A DNA stretch of 64,000 bases from Henricia sp. BOLD:AAB3569 (taxonomy: Eukaryota > Echinodermata > Asteroidea > Spinulosida > Echinasteridae): the NCBI GenBank assembly GCA_037783545.1, contig JBBELK010000542.1, positions 744,001 through 808,000 of the forward strand, read 5' to 3'. The notes beneath the pieces are model-generated. The model did not search any database. It had not been told where the DNA came from and was given only the letters and a program-made list of their open reading frames with translations. A program made the translations under genes and the position numbers. Shown here one piece after another: positions 31,049 to 40,934 of this stretch; positions within the stretch are counted from its first letter, which is position 1; the number at the start of each line of letters is the position of its first letter.

Positions 31049-31349
31049 GTAAATTTTGAATGCATGGTTTTGATAGAAAAACTCAAATTATACTGTTTCT
31101 AAAAATATGCATTTGTTGACCTCAAAGAGATATCACATAACACTATTAACATTCTCATAAAATACCCCCCCAGCTGCCTCCCATCTTATACATCCAATTG
31201 CACAGCTGTGGAAGAAAAGATAAAAACCGATCATGTCCTCGCCTTCTGTGCCCTGCTGGTTGACTTAAGAATTTTCATAACTTAGGGAAAATAAAGAAAA
31301 AGTGTGAAGGTTTTCAACAGTTCCTCACATTTTAATTATTTTTCATTCG

Positions 31350-31445
31350 AGATCAAATTCAACTTCCTGCCAGTAGGACGCACTCACAAAGACATAGACC
31401 AGATGTTCTCTCATTTTTCAGTTCACATGTGGAGGCACAAGGTCC
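31350..31445 (+). pseudogene. DUF7869-like fragment, copy 2
   Basis: The frame reads KFNFLPVGRTHKDIDQMFSH, then FSVHMWRHKV, a fuller version of the motif at 30690. The words after VHMWR correspond to the same place in copy 1, so the two are paralogous pieces. Confidence 0.45.
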
Positions 31446-31588
31446 ACACAGGTCTAGGTCCACACAAGGTCTAGTGGTCTTTATGACTGCATTAGACCGG
31501 CTGTCTAGTGATTTATTTCTTGGACAGTCGCACCATAATTACTGTAAAATCATGCGGCATGTGCGCGTGAAATTGCACTCCATGCTGT

Positions 31589-31693
31589 GACCGGTCCGAT
31601 CATTCCGTACCGTCCGCGTGGACTGAGCCCGGTGCACCGGGCTCAACGCAACGCGGACGGTACATGTACGGGATGATCGACCATGTCGACCGG
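31589..31693. repeat. Nested palindrome
   Basis: Outer arms GACCGGTC...GATCATTCCGTAC and their complement enclose middle arms CGTCCGCG/CGCGGACG and an inner GAGCCCGGTGCACCGGGCTC palindrome. It sits just upstream of block A copy 2. Confidence 0.7.
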
Positions 31694-31754
31694 CGTACCG
31701 TGCGCGTGCATGCTGGCCATCGAGCATGGAGGTACGAGCATGGAGGAAGAAACA

Positions 31755-32843
31755 TGGTACGAGCATGCAAATTTGGTGGGGCTACGAGTTGTTGTGTACG
31801 AGTTGTTGTGTACGAGTTGTTGTGTACGAGTTGTTGTTGGGGTTTGGTTAGCTGGGAAGGTAACCAATTGCCTTGTACATCACAATGTTCCCAGGGCATC
31901 CCATAGTGTATGAAACCGGACGACTGGCAAGCTTGCTGTGGTGGGTGTGGCCACGGGGGTAATTAAATAGTTGCATAAAAGCTGAACTAGATCAGCTTTT
32001 ATTGGTAACCACATCAAATTAAGTACAATATGTCGGGTATGACTCAAAGAACAACAAATGGCCAATGCCAGTGATTGTCCCCTCATGGATGACCTAGATC
32101 AGCTCATTAGGTAACCGATTGAAACTTACTGGAAAATGATCGGGAAGACTCCATATGTAAATAATGGGCCTTTCCAGTAATTTCCATTGGTGGGGTACCC
32201 CTACCAGTGGCCCCCAAAATGCCCCGCCCCCTTATTGACCTAGATCAGCTCATGAGGTAACCGATTAAAACCTACTGGAAATGGATCGGGATGACTCCAT
32301 ATGTAAAGAATGGGCACTTCTAGTAAATTATATTGGTGGGGTACCCCTGCCAGTGGCCTCCCAAAATGCCCCGCCCCCTTATTGACTCGATCAGATCAGC
32401 TCATGAGCTAACCGATTAAAACCTACTGGAAAATTATAGGAAGGACTCAAAAATCCACGTCGGCAAGAGGGATGTTCGGACTATCGAAAAAAGCCTAACT
32501 GTTGGATTTTCCTTCAAGGGGGATTCTAGCTCTTTAAGAATTAAGGAAAAGGCTTTCAAAATAAATAATTTTGCTTTCCTTTTTTGTTTTCACAATTGCA
32601 GAGGATGTTGTCATCTTTTGAAGAATATATCTACGTTTCCCAAGGGTGTACTGAAAATGCGAGGAGAAAGGGGCAATCAGCAAAGCGAAATATTCAGATT
32701 CTCCTGAATCTTGTTGGTACTGAGCTACCCCAACTTCTAGTGCCTTCAATGCCGCAAAGGTAAGTGCTTGTATTCAATCAGAATACACAATGTTGATACT
32801 TCTTTGACTTGGTTCGATGTTCGCCTTGCTATTTAAAATAATG
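31755..32843. repeat. Segmental duplication block A, copy 2
   Basis: It matches 23285-25156 in order and orientation but lacks the poly-G run, the LINE end and the 340-bp segment. It starts with a local TACGAGTTGTTGTG repeat (three to four units) that replaces the poly-G area. Confidence 0.9.
32602..32759 (+). CDS. Exon of an unrecognised gene, duplicate 2
   Basis: Same length, boundaries and frame as the exon at 24916-25073 (RMLSSFEEYIYVSQGCTENA ... SMPQ). The acceptor (ACAATTGCAG) and donor (AAAG|gtaagt) are intact. Most of the nine differences are at third codon positions. Confidence 0.6.
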
Positions 32844-33219
32844 CATTTACTTCTGGTTAATGGCAATTGTACAGTACTAATTAATTGTTGAGTTCTATTT
32901 GATATGGTTGGTGCTTTCATGGCATTGTTGAACACGGTACATTGTAGAGATGTATGATAAGTGCTTCTCATTAAAAATTCTGAAATGAGCAAGGCCAGAT
33001 TTGTGTAAAATGTGTCCGTTGTATCTGGATAGGATGCATGCAAGTTTGCGTTGCTGAAGATAACGTAAATGTTTGGATTGAGAGTTTTATAAATGTAAAC
33101 AGTTGTAAAAGATCAACAGTTGTCGGGTAAAAAACGTGTTCATCTCTCAAGCAAAAAAGGACTGCTAGGGTCTGAAGGCTCAGTTGGTTGAGATGGTAAT
33201 GTAATCGTTGTGATAATGA
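32844..33219. other. Unassigned sequence after block A copy 2
   Basis: This replaces the DIRS-like element found at the same place in copy 1. I see no exon and no repeat partner in the window. Confidence 0.4.
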
Positions 33220-33480
33220 TGTAGGGTCTTACCACGGTAAAGGAGGCAATTTTGCAAACAAGACCGTATTTTCATAGACATGCATTTATCTTGTCCCAAA
33301 TAAGTTTTAACTTGGGCTTCATCAAACGGATAACAAACAACGTGACAACATGTAACTAGGATGAACAGAGAACACAAGTTTCTTTCTTCAATACATGAGT
33401 TACGTAGGAAATTTGTGTACAGGTATGGTTTTAGGAACTCAAAGATATGTTGTCACACTATTTGTAACCATTTTTGGGCC
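33220..33480 (-). repeat. Diverged inverted relative of the 852-bp unit hairpin
   Basis: On the minus strand ATAGTGTGACAACAT, a CTTTGAGTTCC / AAAACCATACCTGTACACAA stretch and a distal complementary part follow the order of the hairpin family at 6480-6700. It shows that the family is dispersed and carries long inverted arms. Confidence 0.5.
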
Positions 33481-33753
33481 TACATGTACTTAACTCCTTA
33501 TAACAACTTCAACTAAACTGGGCTCAAAAAGAAACTTATAAATTTTCACATGGTCATATATTAAAATCCTGTCCATCAAAATGAACCAAAATGACACACC
33601 GGATTACTTTAATACTCTACTCCAAACACATGTCAGTAACCAAGCAGTTGCCCAACTGACAGAACTGAAATTTCGGCAACGTAGAGTTTAAGGCAGGTGA
33701 AGAAGTCAAAACAAATTGAAATGAAGGTAATATCAGTTACCCAAACACAGACA

Positions 33754-33957
33754 TCAATAGTGTGTGTGTCCACCATGTGCTTGAAAGCATTCAGTGCATC
33801 TGCTACGCATGCTGTCCACCAGGTTTCTGATGCAGGCTTGGGGGAGATTGTTCCACTCTTCCTGTTGAGTTGCTCTGAGTGTTTGTGCATTAACAGGCGG
33901 ATTGTCCCTTGCCGAAACACGTCGCCCGAGCTCATCCCACAGTTGTTTAATCGGAAG
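33754..33957 (-). pseudogene. Tc1-type transposase C-terminus
   Basis: The minus frame from 33957 reads PIKQLWDELGRRVSARDNPP, then QEEWNNLPQACIRNLVDSMR, then CTECFQAHGGHTHY and stop at 33754. The NPI(E/K)xLWDEL motif with the third catalytic acid region and the C-terminal RC.x(C)xx..GGHT(H/R)Y are diagnostic of Tc1-like elements. This part has no lesion, but the rest of the gene is missing because the sequence reverses at 33958-34038. Confidence 0.8.
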
Positions 33958-33971
33958 AGCAGAACATTAAA

Positions 33972-34038
33972 CTCTTACCATGGTGCTCTTGTTCCCTGGA
34001 TCTCAATCCGATTAAACAACTGTGGGATGAGCTCGGGT
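33972..34038 (+). pseudogene. Second Tc1-type fragment, opposite strand
   Basis: The plus frame reads WCSCSLDLNPIKQLWDELG, overlapping the start of the minus-strand fragment. Bases 33926-33955 and 34009-34038 are a perfect 30-bp inverted repeat. Two overlapping pieces of one transposase are thus joined head to head. Confidence 0.75.
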
Positions 34039-34042
34039 GACT

Positions 34043-34960
34043 ATGGCACGGAACCTCCGGACCGACTCTGCACCGCACACGACCACGTCGGACGGCTCCC
34101 CCCGGAGCCCCGCATGCCACGTGACTACGGCGCGGAACCTCCGGACCGACTCCGCACACACCCCCATCGGAGCGGCCCCCGAGCGCTACAACGCCCTCAG
34201 ATGGACACTACCGCAAGAGAAACCGGTCCCAGACACCATCACCGCCAAGCCTGTACAGACAGTCGCCAGTGGGGAGCCGCGTCCGGCCGGAGCGGTCCCC
34301 GGAAGACACCTGTCCCGCGAAGACCGCGAAGCGGGACTGTCCTCGCCCACGGGACAACATTGGACGGGCCGGCAGCGTAGCTGTCATCATGGCCACCCTG
34401 CCAGAGACAGGGCCCGCAGTGGTAATAGACGAGAGACGCCATCGCGGACAGAGGGCGGCACCCAGAGGGAAGCGGAGAGAGTCGTCCACCTACCACCACC
34501 CATGCCCCTGAGGAGGGAGTCACAGCTCAACGTTCCGCCCGGGTCTCTCATCACCTTCCCGGATGGTGCTCGGTGGACGGTAACCGGAAGCAGCACCATT
34601 TGGGAAAGCAGCGCCACTAGGGTGGCCGCCACGATGATGGAGGAGCCGCTGTGTGAGCACCTCCGCGACGAGTGGCAGTTGCGCCACACAGGGGTGGGCA
34701 CGGACGCGCAAGGTCACCGGCTCTTCCGGGCTTGCGTGACCCACACATACGAGGTGCCCGGGCGACTGCTAAGGACCTACGATGGACAACAGTATGGCCA
34801 GTACTGGGTCGATCCGAACGCGGCCAGCCAGCCCTCGCTCGCAGGATTAATTCCCCCCGGAGCGCCCCCACCCCCGACGTACCCCCGGAACGTTCCTCAG
34901 GATTTCTGGGACGACCTGTTCCGTCAGACGGAGACGCAGCGGGGACCACCACCCCCCTAG
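34043..34960 (+). CDS. GC-rich ORF at the 3' end of a gypsy-like element
   Basis: An intact frame of about 305 codons ends at TAG 34960, rich in Pro, Arg, Thr and Ala, with much higher GC than its surroundings. It begins with an internal repeat (MARNLRTDSA ... TARNLRTDSA). The C-terminal half (SLITFPDGARWTVTGSSTIW, then CEHLRDEWQLRHTG, then YGQYWVDPNAAS) looks folded. I recognise no gag, pol or env motif. Its position, some 180 bp before a polypurine tract and LTR, suggests the last ORF of an LTR retrotransposon. The 5' part of that element is gone, cut at the Tc1 junction at 34038. Confidence 0.45.
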   Translation: MARNLRTDSAPHTTTSDGSPRSPACHVTTARNLRTDSAHTPIGAAPERYNALRWTLPQEKPVPDTITAKPVQTVASGEPRPAGAVPGRHLSREDREAGLSSPTGQHWTGRQRSCHHGHPARDRARSGNRRETPSRTEGGTQREAERVVHLPPPMPLRRESQLNVPPGSLITFPDGARWTVTGSSTIWESSATRVAATMMEEPLCEHLRDEWQLRHTGVGTDAQGHRLFRACVTHTYEVPGRLLRTYDGQQYGQYWVDPNAASQPSLAGLIPPGAPPPPTYPRNVPQDFWDDLFRQTETQRGPPPP

Positions 34961-35131
34961 CTAATCAGACACTTGTTGTTTTGGAACTTTGTTGCCATGT
35001 TGTGTTCTTTTCCCAACAGTTGTTCTTTGTTTTTTTTTTTGGTTCTGCAGTTGCAATTGCCATGTATTGTAGGAAATCGTCTCCCCAACGGAACTGGGCG
35101 TCGCCGCCTGCTTTGGGGACAAGCAGGGTCC

Positions 35132-35143
35132 TCGAAGGGGCGG
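35132..35143 (+). promoter_or_regulatory. Polypurine tract before the LTR
   Basis: TCGAAGGGGCGG immediately precedes TGTAACGG, the placement expected for plus-strand priming of an LTR retrotransposon. Confidence 0.55.
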
Positions 35144-35444
35144 TGTAACGGCCGTCCCGATCTGCCGCTGGGGGCGCCAGCACCGTTTCACGGTGGGTCT
35201 AACTGACGTGCTGGTGGCGCTATCGCGGCTCCCCACGGAGCCGGGTGGCGTGAGCCCCTGCCGGAGGATCGGGATACCCGTTCCGCGTGGGGACGCGATT
35301 CTCTGCGCCATCTTTGTTGTTTGATGTTTATGAGGAAGGATCGACCCAAATAAACGTGCGGTATTTTCTTGCTGATAATTGTCTTTTCCTGTGTGTTCTT
35401 GTTTGTGCCGAGTTTCTTAACAAGTAGGAAATATTCTTGTTACA
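35144..35444 (+). mobile_element. Gypsy-like 3' LTR
   Basis: The 301-bp interval begins TGTAAC and ends GTTACA, with a polypurine tract before it and AATAAA at about 35349. Its right end falls exactly where homology with block B copy 1 begins (ATATTAATGC), which fixes the boundary. No matching 5' LTR lies in the window. Confidence 0.75.
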
Positions 35445-35989
35445 ATATTAATGCAAAAGCAAGTAGCCATTTGTGACATTTTATTTATGCTCCCCCATCT
35501 GCACATTGTTTTTGGAGTGCCACATGTGGTTTTCATGTACATTAGTTTAAGGTATAGTGAATTTTCACTAGTTATAATGAACTGATGACTTGGTCGACAG
35601 GGCAACTTGACCCCGATTTGATATGAAAAATGTCTTTGATATCATGAATATGCTTTTACACATTTTTGTATATGCTTTCGCATCTGAAGAGCAGATGAAA
35701 GTTCTGTATAAAAATGTTGAATAGCTGCCGAAGAGAAAGCACCAAAAACAGGCCAGGCAGCGGATGTAGCAGCAACAGCTGAGGATATTCAAGCGAAGCG
35801 AGTCTAATCTTTACAATTTCAGCAATGTTGCAATGTTAATAGTTACGTCGGGAAGGGCAAATCCTTATTAGCAGAACTTATCTATCTCGGTAATTATCTA
35901 GAGATTATCTAGATGCAGATATAATAACTGATATGAAAACTGCTAAGACATACTGGCACCAGTACACTAAAAGTACATTTGTTTTACAG

Positions 35990-36097
35990 GTACCAAACTG
36001 AACAAAACCACTGCCGAACTACTAAGGAACCTGATAATAATGGAGATCATCCTCTCACAAGTACCAAGAGCAGGAATTAGTGGGAATGTCACACTTG
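35990..36097 (+). pseudogene. Block B copy 2 exon, interrupted by a MITE
   Basis: The frame TKLNKTTAELLRNLIIMEII, then LSQVPRAGISGNVTL is open and parallels copy 1 but is cut after VTL by the 775-bp insertion. Past the MITE the second frame (MPDTFKKLTVIQ ...) is broken by a 10-nt deletion. Confidence 0.6.
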
Positions 36098-36872
36098 AGG
36101 CCTTTTCCCACGGCACTTTAACCCCGAGATAACCCAGGTAACAGAAAAATTTAACCCCGAGATTACCCGGGTTAAGGGTTCGTTTCCCACGGCAAATCTC
36201 GGGATACGAATTACCCGGGTTATCTGGCCAAAAATGCCACTTAACCCGGGTAATTTCAAGCCCTGCTCGGGAGGTGGGTTAACCAACCAATCTCGGGGTT
36301 AACGGCGACCATGAGACGATTCTCCGGGTTAACGTTTGTCGTGGGAAACGACGACAATAGCCTACCCGGATAGGCTATTTAGTGAGTTAAATTCTTGCGC
36401 AATAATTATTTGGTCAAAGGTTGCAAGTGCGCCCGCGCTTGAATGGCACTGTCAAACTGGTACTCTTCTGAAGGCAGTGTACAACAAAATACGCGTGGGG
36501 CCAGTGACAAAGCACACATCGATAAATATTATTAAACATGCGAAATATTAACAGCAAAATTGCTAGTGATGCTTCTGTGTCGTCCGCCATGTTTGTGTGC
36601 GAGTGCGCAGCCTGATCGATCGATCGATTTTCCACACGCAATGGTTTCTGGTTATTTGTGCTGATTGGTGTACCCGGGTACGTGCGCATGCAGAAATGCC
36701 GTGGGAAAAGGGTCGCTGTTGTACCCGTGTAAGAGACGACCCAGGTAAGTGCTTCTCCGGGTTAACGTTTGTCGTGTGAAAAGAAACTCCGGGTTAAATG
36801 TAACCCGGGTTATTTAACGCTACCCGGGTAGAAAAGCTACCCGGGTCGGAGGTGGGTAGTGGGAAAAGACCT
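36098..36872. mobile_element. 775-bp MITE with 3-bp target duplication
   Basis: Terminal repeats AGGCCTTTTCCCAC and GTGGGAAAAGACCT match at 13 of 14 positions. TTG flanks both sides (36095-36097 and 36873-36875), while block B copy 1 has the uninterrupted CCCTTGGTGAATAC. The interior is full of TTAACCCGGG and CCCGGGTAA words facing both ways near the ends. No ORF is recognisable. The superfamily is unclear; Harbinger-type elements also make 3-bp duplications. Confidence 0.9.
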
Positions 36873-37371
36873 TTGGTGAATACAAAGAAAGTACAAAGTT
36901 CAGTAGTCATGCCAGATACGTTCAAGAAGTTGACAGTAATCCAGGTAATCTCCATTCAAAACCACTTTTTTGTGATTGCTTATTTTGTTCCTTGCAACTG
37001 GACCCATGAAGAACCTTTGATCAGTTATTTGTCCCCCTTGAATACAAGGTTTACAGACACAAAACACATAAATCTGGACCAGCATCCATCTTCTTAGATG
37101 AGGCTTTATTTAGGCAGATGGCCTTCTATGTCACTCATGGAAGAGGTGCATTATGCAAAGGTTGTTTTTAGAAGAATTAATAACTGGGCCAGTTTGTTCA
37201 CAAATCACAACAGTTGAACCGTGATACCAGTATTGCAGAGTGCACATGGAAACTGTGGAACAAATCTACTTGATGTCCAACTACCGTATATTAGGGGATG
37301 TCCATAAAGTATGTACGCACGAAATGCCTACTTTTTAGATGCCCTCTCCCCCTGTACGCATGCTTTATCAG

Positions 37372-37620
37372 GGCCTTTGAAAATTAAATTGTAACAATGC
37401 TCTCTGGACAGTACAATCAATCGGTAATTATCAAACACATTTTGGAATTTCTGTAGTTCTTCAATACCGCCTAATATACCTCTAGGAATCCCTGCCCTTT
37501 CGTGAAGATCATTAATTAACGGTTCACATACTTGGGTCTGTTTTTAAGTATGTACTTCAGTTTGTTACCTTTTTTCTTGTAAAGCCCAACCAACGACAAT
37601 AGCCCGAGCTAAACATGCAT
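37372..37620 (-). repeat. Extra copy of a Polinton polymerase segment
   Basis: This interval repeats 37912-38160 nearly exactly (CCTTTGAAAATTAAATTGTA ... CGAGCTAAACATGCAT). It abuts the end of block B at a GCTTTATC junction. The copies share the same minus-strand coding fragment. Confidence 0.85.
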
Positions 37621-37639
37621 TTCGTTTGGCTTTGTAAAA

Positions 37640-37775
37640 AGTATTTGTAAAAATATAATTAATATATTTGTAAAAATATCGTTAAAATATTTGTAAAAAT
37701 ATCGTTAAAATATTTGTAAAAATATCGTTAAAATATTTGTAAAAATATCGTTAAAATATTTGTAAAAATATCGTT
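37640..37775. repeat. 23-bp minisatellite, five or six copies
   Basis: The unit TTAAAATATTTGTAAAAATATCG repeats in tandem. It lies at the broken end of the polymerase fragment, whose ORF runs into it as a DIFTNILTI repeat. Confidence 0.9.
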
Positions 37776-37779
37776 TGGC

Positions 37780-38250
37780 TTTAGCACTGGTATTATATCC
37801 TGTTTGAAAAAAACGTCGCAATAGTTACTGCGATTCAGAAAGCCTAGCATGGATCTTATCACATCATAATGACCATTGGCAAGATGCAAATATATGATAC
37901 GGGGTTTATCGGAGCCTTTGAAAATTAAATTGTAACAATGCTCTCTGGACAGTACAATCAATCGGTAATTATCAAACACATTTTGGAATTTCTGTAGTTC
38001 TTCAATACCGCCTAATATACCTCTAGGAATCCCTGCCCTTTCGTGAAGATCATTAATTAACGGTTCAACGTACTTGGGCCTGTTTTTAAGTATGTACTTG
38101 AGTTTGTTACCTTTTTTTCTTGTAAAGCCCAACCAATGACAATAGCCCGAGCTAAACATGCATCTTCGTTCTCTAATATTTTAACAATGCTTTTTTTTTT
38201 GCCAGGAGTTTCTCCAATGTTAAAAGGCGCTCGGGCATGTTCGTTCTACC
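37780..38250 (-). pseudogene. Polinton/Maverick DNA polymerase B, N-terminal fragment
   Basis: On the minus strand the sequence reads KKKSIVKILENEDACLARAI, then after a frameshift RPKYVEPLINDLHERAGIPR, then GIEELQKFQNVFDNYRLIVL, then IIYLHLANGHYDVIRSMLGF and LNRSNYC. The order (S)I..I.N.D..CLARA, L....AG(I/V)P, L..FQ....Y.I.V, (I/L)YL...GHYDVI..M.(A/G)FL...YYC is the region ahead of the zinc finger and exonuclease in protein-primed polymerases of Polintons. It is a partial, frameshifted relic; the catalytic palm is absent. Confidence 0.7.
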
Positions 38251-38464
38251 GCCCTTATTTGATGTGTGGATAAAATTGATCGTGAGGGTGCCGTCAATTT
38301 TTATAAGCTGTTTAGAACATTTTCAATTCTTTCAAGTAAGCAAGCAACCCTTAATTCATCAACAAAGAGAAGGGATACGGGGAAATTCAAAATGGGGGAA
38401 TTCAACATTAAACTGGCTCTACACCTTCTACTAAACGATCAATAACAATTTCATACAATCTATC

Positions 38465-38700
38465 TGTCTCATTAAAAAATGCAGTTTCCCCCGTCTCATT
38501 AAGATATTCAGTTCTCAGCTTTTCCATTGGCTCACGCTACTTTGTCTCATTAAGATATTCAGATTCGCCCCATCTCGACGTGCTTACGTCACTTGTCTTA
38601 ATATATTCAGTTCCACGCTCTCATTGGATCACGCCATCTGTCTCATTAAGATATTCAGCTTCTTGCTCTCATTGTTCTGTCACCTTATTCATATGCATCA
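38465..38700. repeat. Degenerate tandem repeat (GTCTCATTAAGATATTCAG)
   Basis: The word GTCTCATTAAGATATTCAG, or a variant, starts units near 38468, 38495, 38550, 38606 and 38639. Between them CATTGG(C/A)TCACGC words also recur. Confidence 0.7.
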
Positions 38701-39041
38701 CGTGATCTGTGGCGTCATGCATAAATTTGCATAAAAGTGTATCATTAAGGCCCTACACACTACTCCCCTCGATCTGGCCATACATAAGGAGTAGCTGGGC
38801 CGAGCACGTGGATATGTGCATCAAGGTTTCAATGTAGTTATACAATAGACCTGAAGCAATGCTGTCGCTGTTTGTTTACATCTATGGGGGAGTCTCGGGG
38901 TACCAGACAACATAAGGCCATAGGTAAACAAACCATGACGTCATTATGTTTCAGGTCCATTGAAAAGGTTATCAAATGCTGGACTGACAGGTTTACCACC
39001 GAGTCCAATTAATATCTTTTTGCGTTCTTAATATCAACAGG

Positions 39042-39285
39042 TGTTCTTGTCCACACTGTGCTTTGCATTCTGGAAAGCAAAAATCACTCTAGTTTTCCTG
39101 GATAACCAGGACGTCCCCCACGACAGTAATCTAACCATCAACTGCCTCATCAAGACTCTGGCAATACATCAGGAGAAGCTGGGCCTATCATTCTTTCTGC
39201 AGCTCAAATTTTTGGGAAACAAAAACAAAAACGCTATGATGGCTTTGGCAATTGGCATCATTATTGGTGCAGCTGAAAGTCTGTG
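39042..39285 (+). pseudogene. DUF7869-like fragment, copy 3
   Basis: After an acceptor-like TATCAACAG the frame reads DSNLTINCLIKTLAIHQEKL, then GLSFFLQLKFLGNKNKNAMM and ALAIGIIIGAAESL before TGA. It resembles the central part of the domain (LYLQLDN..RENKN..V..FL), but the diagnostic DN is changed to KF, and the downstream HTHEDIDQ part is absent. A diverged exon or relic. Confidence 0.35.
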
Positions 39286-39883
39286 AGATGAATATTTGCC
39301 CACTATTGCAGCTTTTATGTACAGTTTATTCTGGCCAGTACTCCGTATCATGCTAATTGCAATATGAAAATAATATCGCGATGGATGTCGGTTCTGCAGT
39401 CCAAGCAGTGGATCCCACTTGCGGCGTTTGGCTGCTCGGCAAGATTGTCAACAACAAAAATGAGATCTCTCATCAAATGGCATCAGTATCCCGACGCTGA
39501 GCCTACATGAATACCAGCAGATGATGTGCCCTTGCCTGAAAAACGTCGCCAACTTTGGCCAGAGATTGAACTGAATCTGTGGCAAACTTTCCACGATCCC
39601 TGAAACATCCAGAGAAGAGACTTCGTAATAAGCCTTCGCGAAGACGGCACAGCTGCTGAAACTTTCGGCATCAAAACCAATGACGGTTTCAAATGCGAGG
39701 TACGATAACACTACTTTATCTTTTAAAATACTTGCGCGTCAAACATCAAGCGTTGCACATCAAGAAAATATTTTGTAGCAAATATGTTTGGAAATATCTG
39801 ACCTCTATGTATGTTAATGAGATACCACTAGGCTAAAAAGAGAGGCAGCAATTAAAAACAATAACACCATATGAAGGCAATAT

Positions 39884-40128
39884 GGGTCTTTCTATAAATT
39901 AGGGGTCCAAAAGTGTGACATTTAGTGTCCCCCGTTACACCTGATATTGTGTTATTTTTTGTACAAAAATCATTAAAATGGCTTTTAAACCATTTTGTAT
40001 GAATTGTACTTCATGTACTCACTCTTTGAGATGGAAAGTATTTAAAGAATATGTCCTGAATTTACAAAAACAAGATATAAAATGTAACCGGGACACCAAC
40101 ATTGGAACCCTAATTTATAGAAAGAGCC
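39884..40128 (-). mobile_element. Second copy of the ACTA-flanked MITE (inverted)
   Basis: GGGTCTTTCTATAAATTAGG opens the element and CCCTAATTTATAGAAAGAGCC closes it apart from one mismatch. The interior is the reverse complement of 9143-9386. No clear target duplication remains. Confidence 0.8.
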
Positions 40129-40289
40129 ACATGTATACATCCATGAAAAGCCCACCGTCAAAAGTGATGCCATAGCTCTTGTGCTAGGCTCATTGTAATC
40201 CAGATCTGGGCTTGCTCTTTTTCATTACAACCTGTACGTCTTGAGTAGCCTCAAACGGTAAAAAAAACCACAAGAACTTGTCCAAGTTA

Positions 40290-40362
40290 AAATGGTGGCA
40301 ACGCACCTTACTACATATCCCAATGACTGGCCCCAGATCGGCAAGATCCAAGAAGATACAGT
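40290..40362 (+). other. Candidate exon (PNDWPQIGKIQEDTV)
   Basis: A short open frame MVATHLTTYPNDWPQIGKIQ, then EDTV, ends at a donor-like CAGTG|taagta. DWPQIGK(I/V) occurs in short modules of several invertebrate orphan families, but the evidence is thin. Confidence 0.2.
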
Positions 40363-40736
40363 GTAAGTACAGTGGTACACAGGGACTTGCACAAGGGGGA
40401 GGTAAGCCGTCAGGAAAAGCACCATCATATTATACCCATTTGACCCCACACAGGGCAAAAAGCTGCCTGGAGAAATTTGAAGAAATTATTTAAGTGAAGA
40501 ATAAGGTGCCCTATTCCCCAAAGAGCCGTGGGTGGGGAAGGGGTATTCTGCCCACGTCCATATAGTTTGTCCCACAACACACAATTTTGTCTATGCCTTC
40601 ACTTCATGACATTTTTGGCCGATGTACGTCTGAGGCATGTTTTGACTCAATATATTTTTCAAGGCCGGCAAGGTAAAACTTCACCGACGGCTTCAATGAC
40701 TTTGTTAATGAACATATAAGCCCTGTTGTACAAAAC

Positions 40737-40934
40737 ATGGACAGCCGTCATGGACGGGGACGACCCAGTACATCGCCTACATTGCCCACTGCTGACATCC
40801 AGGCACAGAAGCGCAAGCGTCCAGCAAGCCGAGCCACGCCTGAAATCCTCCATCATGATGTCGGATCTTACTGGCCAAAGAAAACTGACAAGGAGAACAG
40901 ATGCTATGAGTGCATTTGCAGGAAGAAGACCTGA
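40737..40934 (+). other. Candidate exon with basic tail and Cys motif
   Basis: The reading HGRGRPSTSPTLPTA, then AQKRKRPASRATPEILH, then TDKENRCYECICRKKT resembles the basic region and cysteine cluster at the end of some transposases, but it stops after CYECIC. I keep it as unassigned. Confidence 0.2.

Larger units (their letters stand above)
35445..37371. repeat. Segmental duplication block B, copy 2
   Basis: It matches 28890-30113 apart from the MITE at 36098-36872 and small deletions. The end of homology (GCATGCTTTA) at 37371 is followed by Polinton-derived sequence instead of the copy 1 flank. Confidence 0.9.

Noticed and set aside
34208-34952. Long minus-strand ORFs opposite the GC-rich ORF
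   Set aside because: High GC removes stop codons in all frames. The plus-strand frame is longest and ends properly before the polypurine tract.
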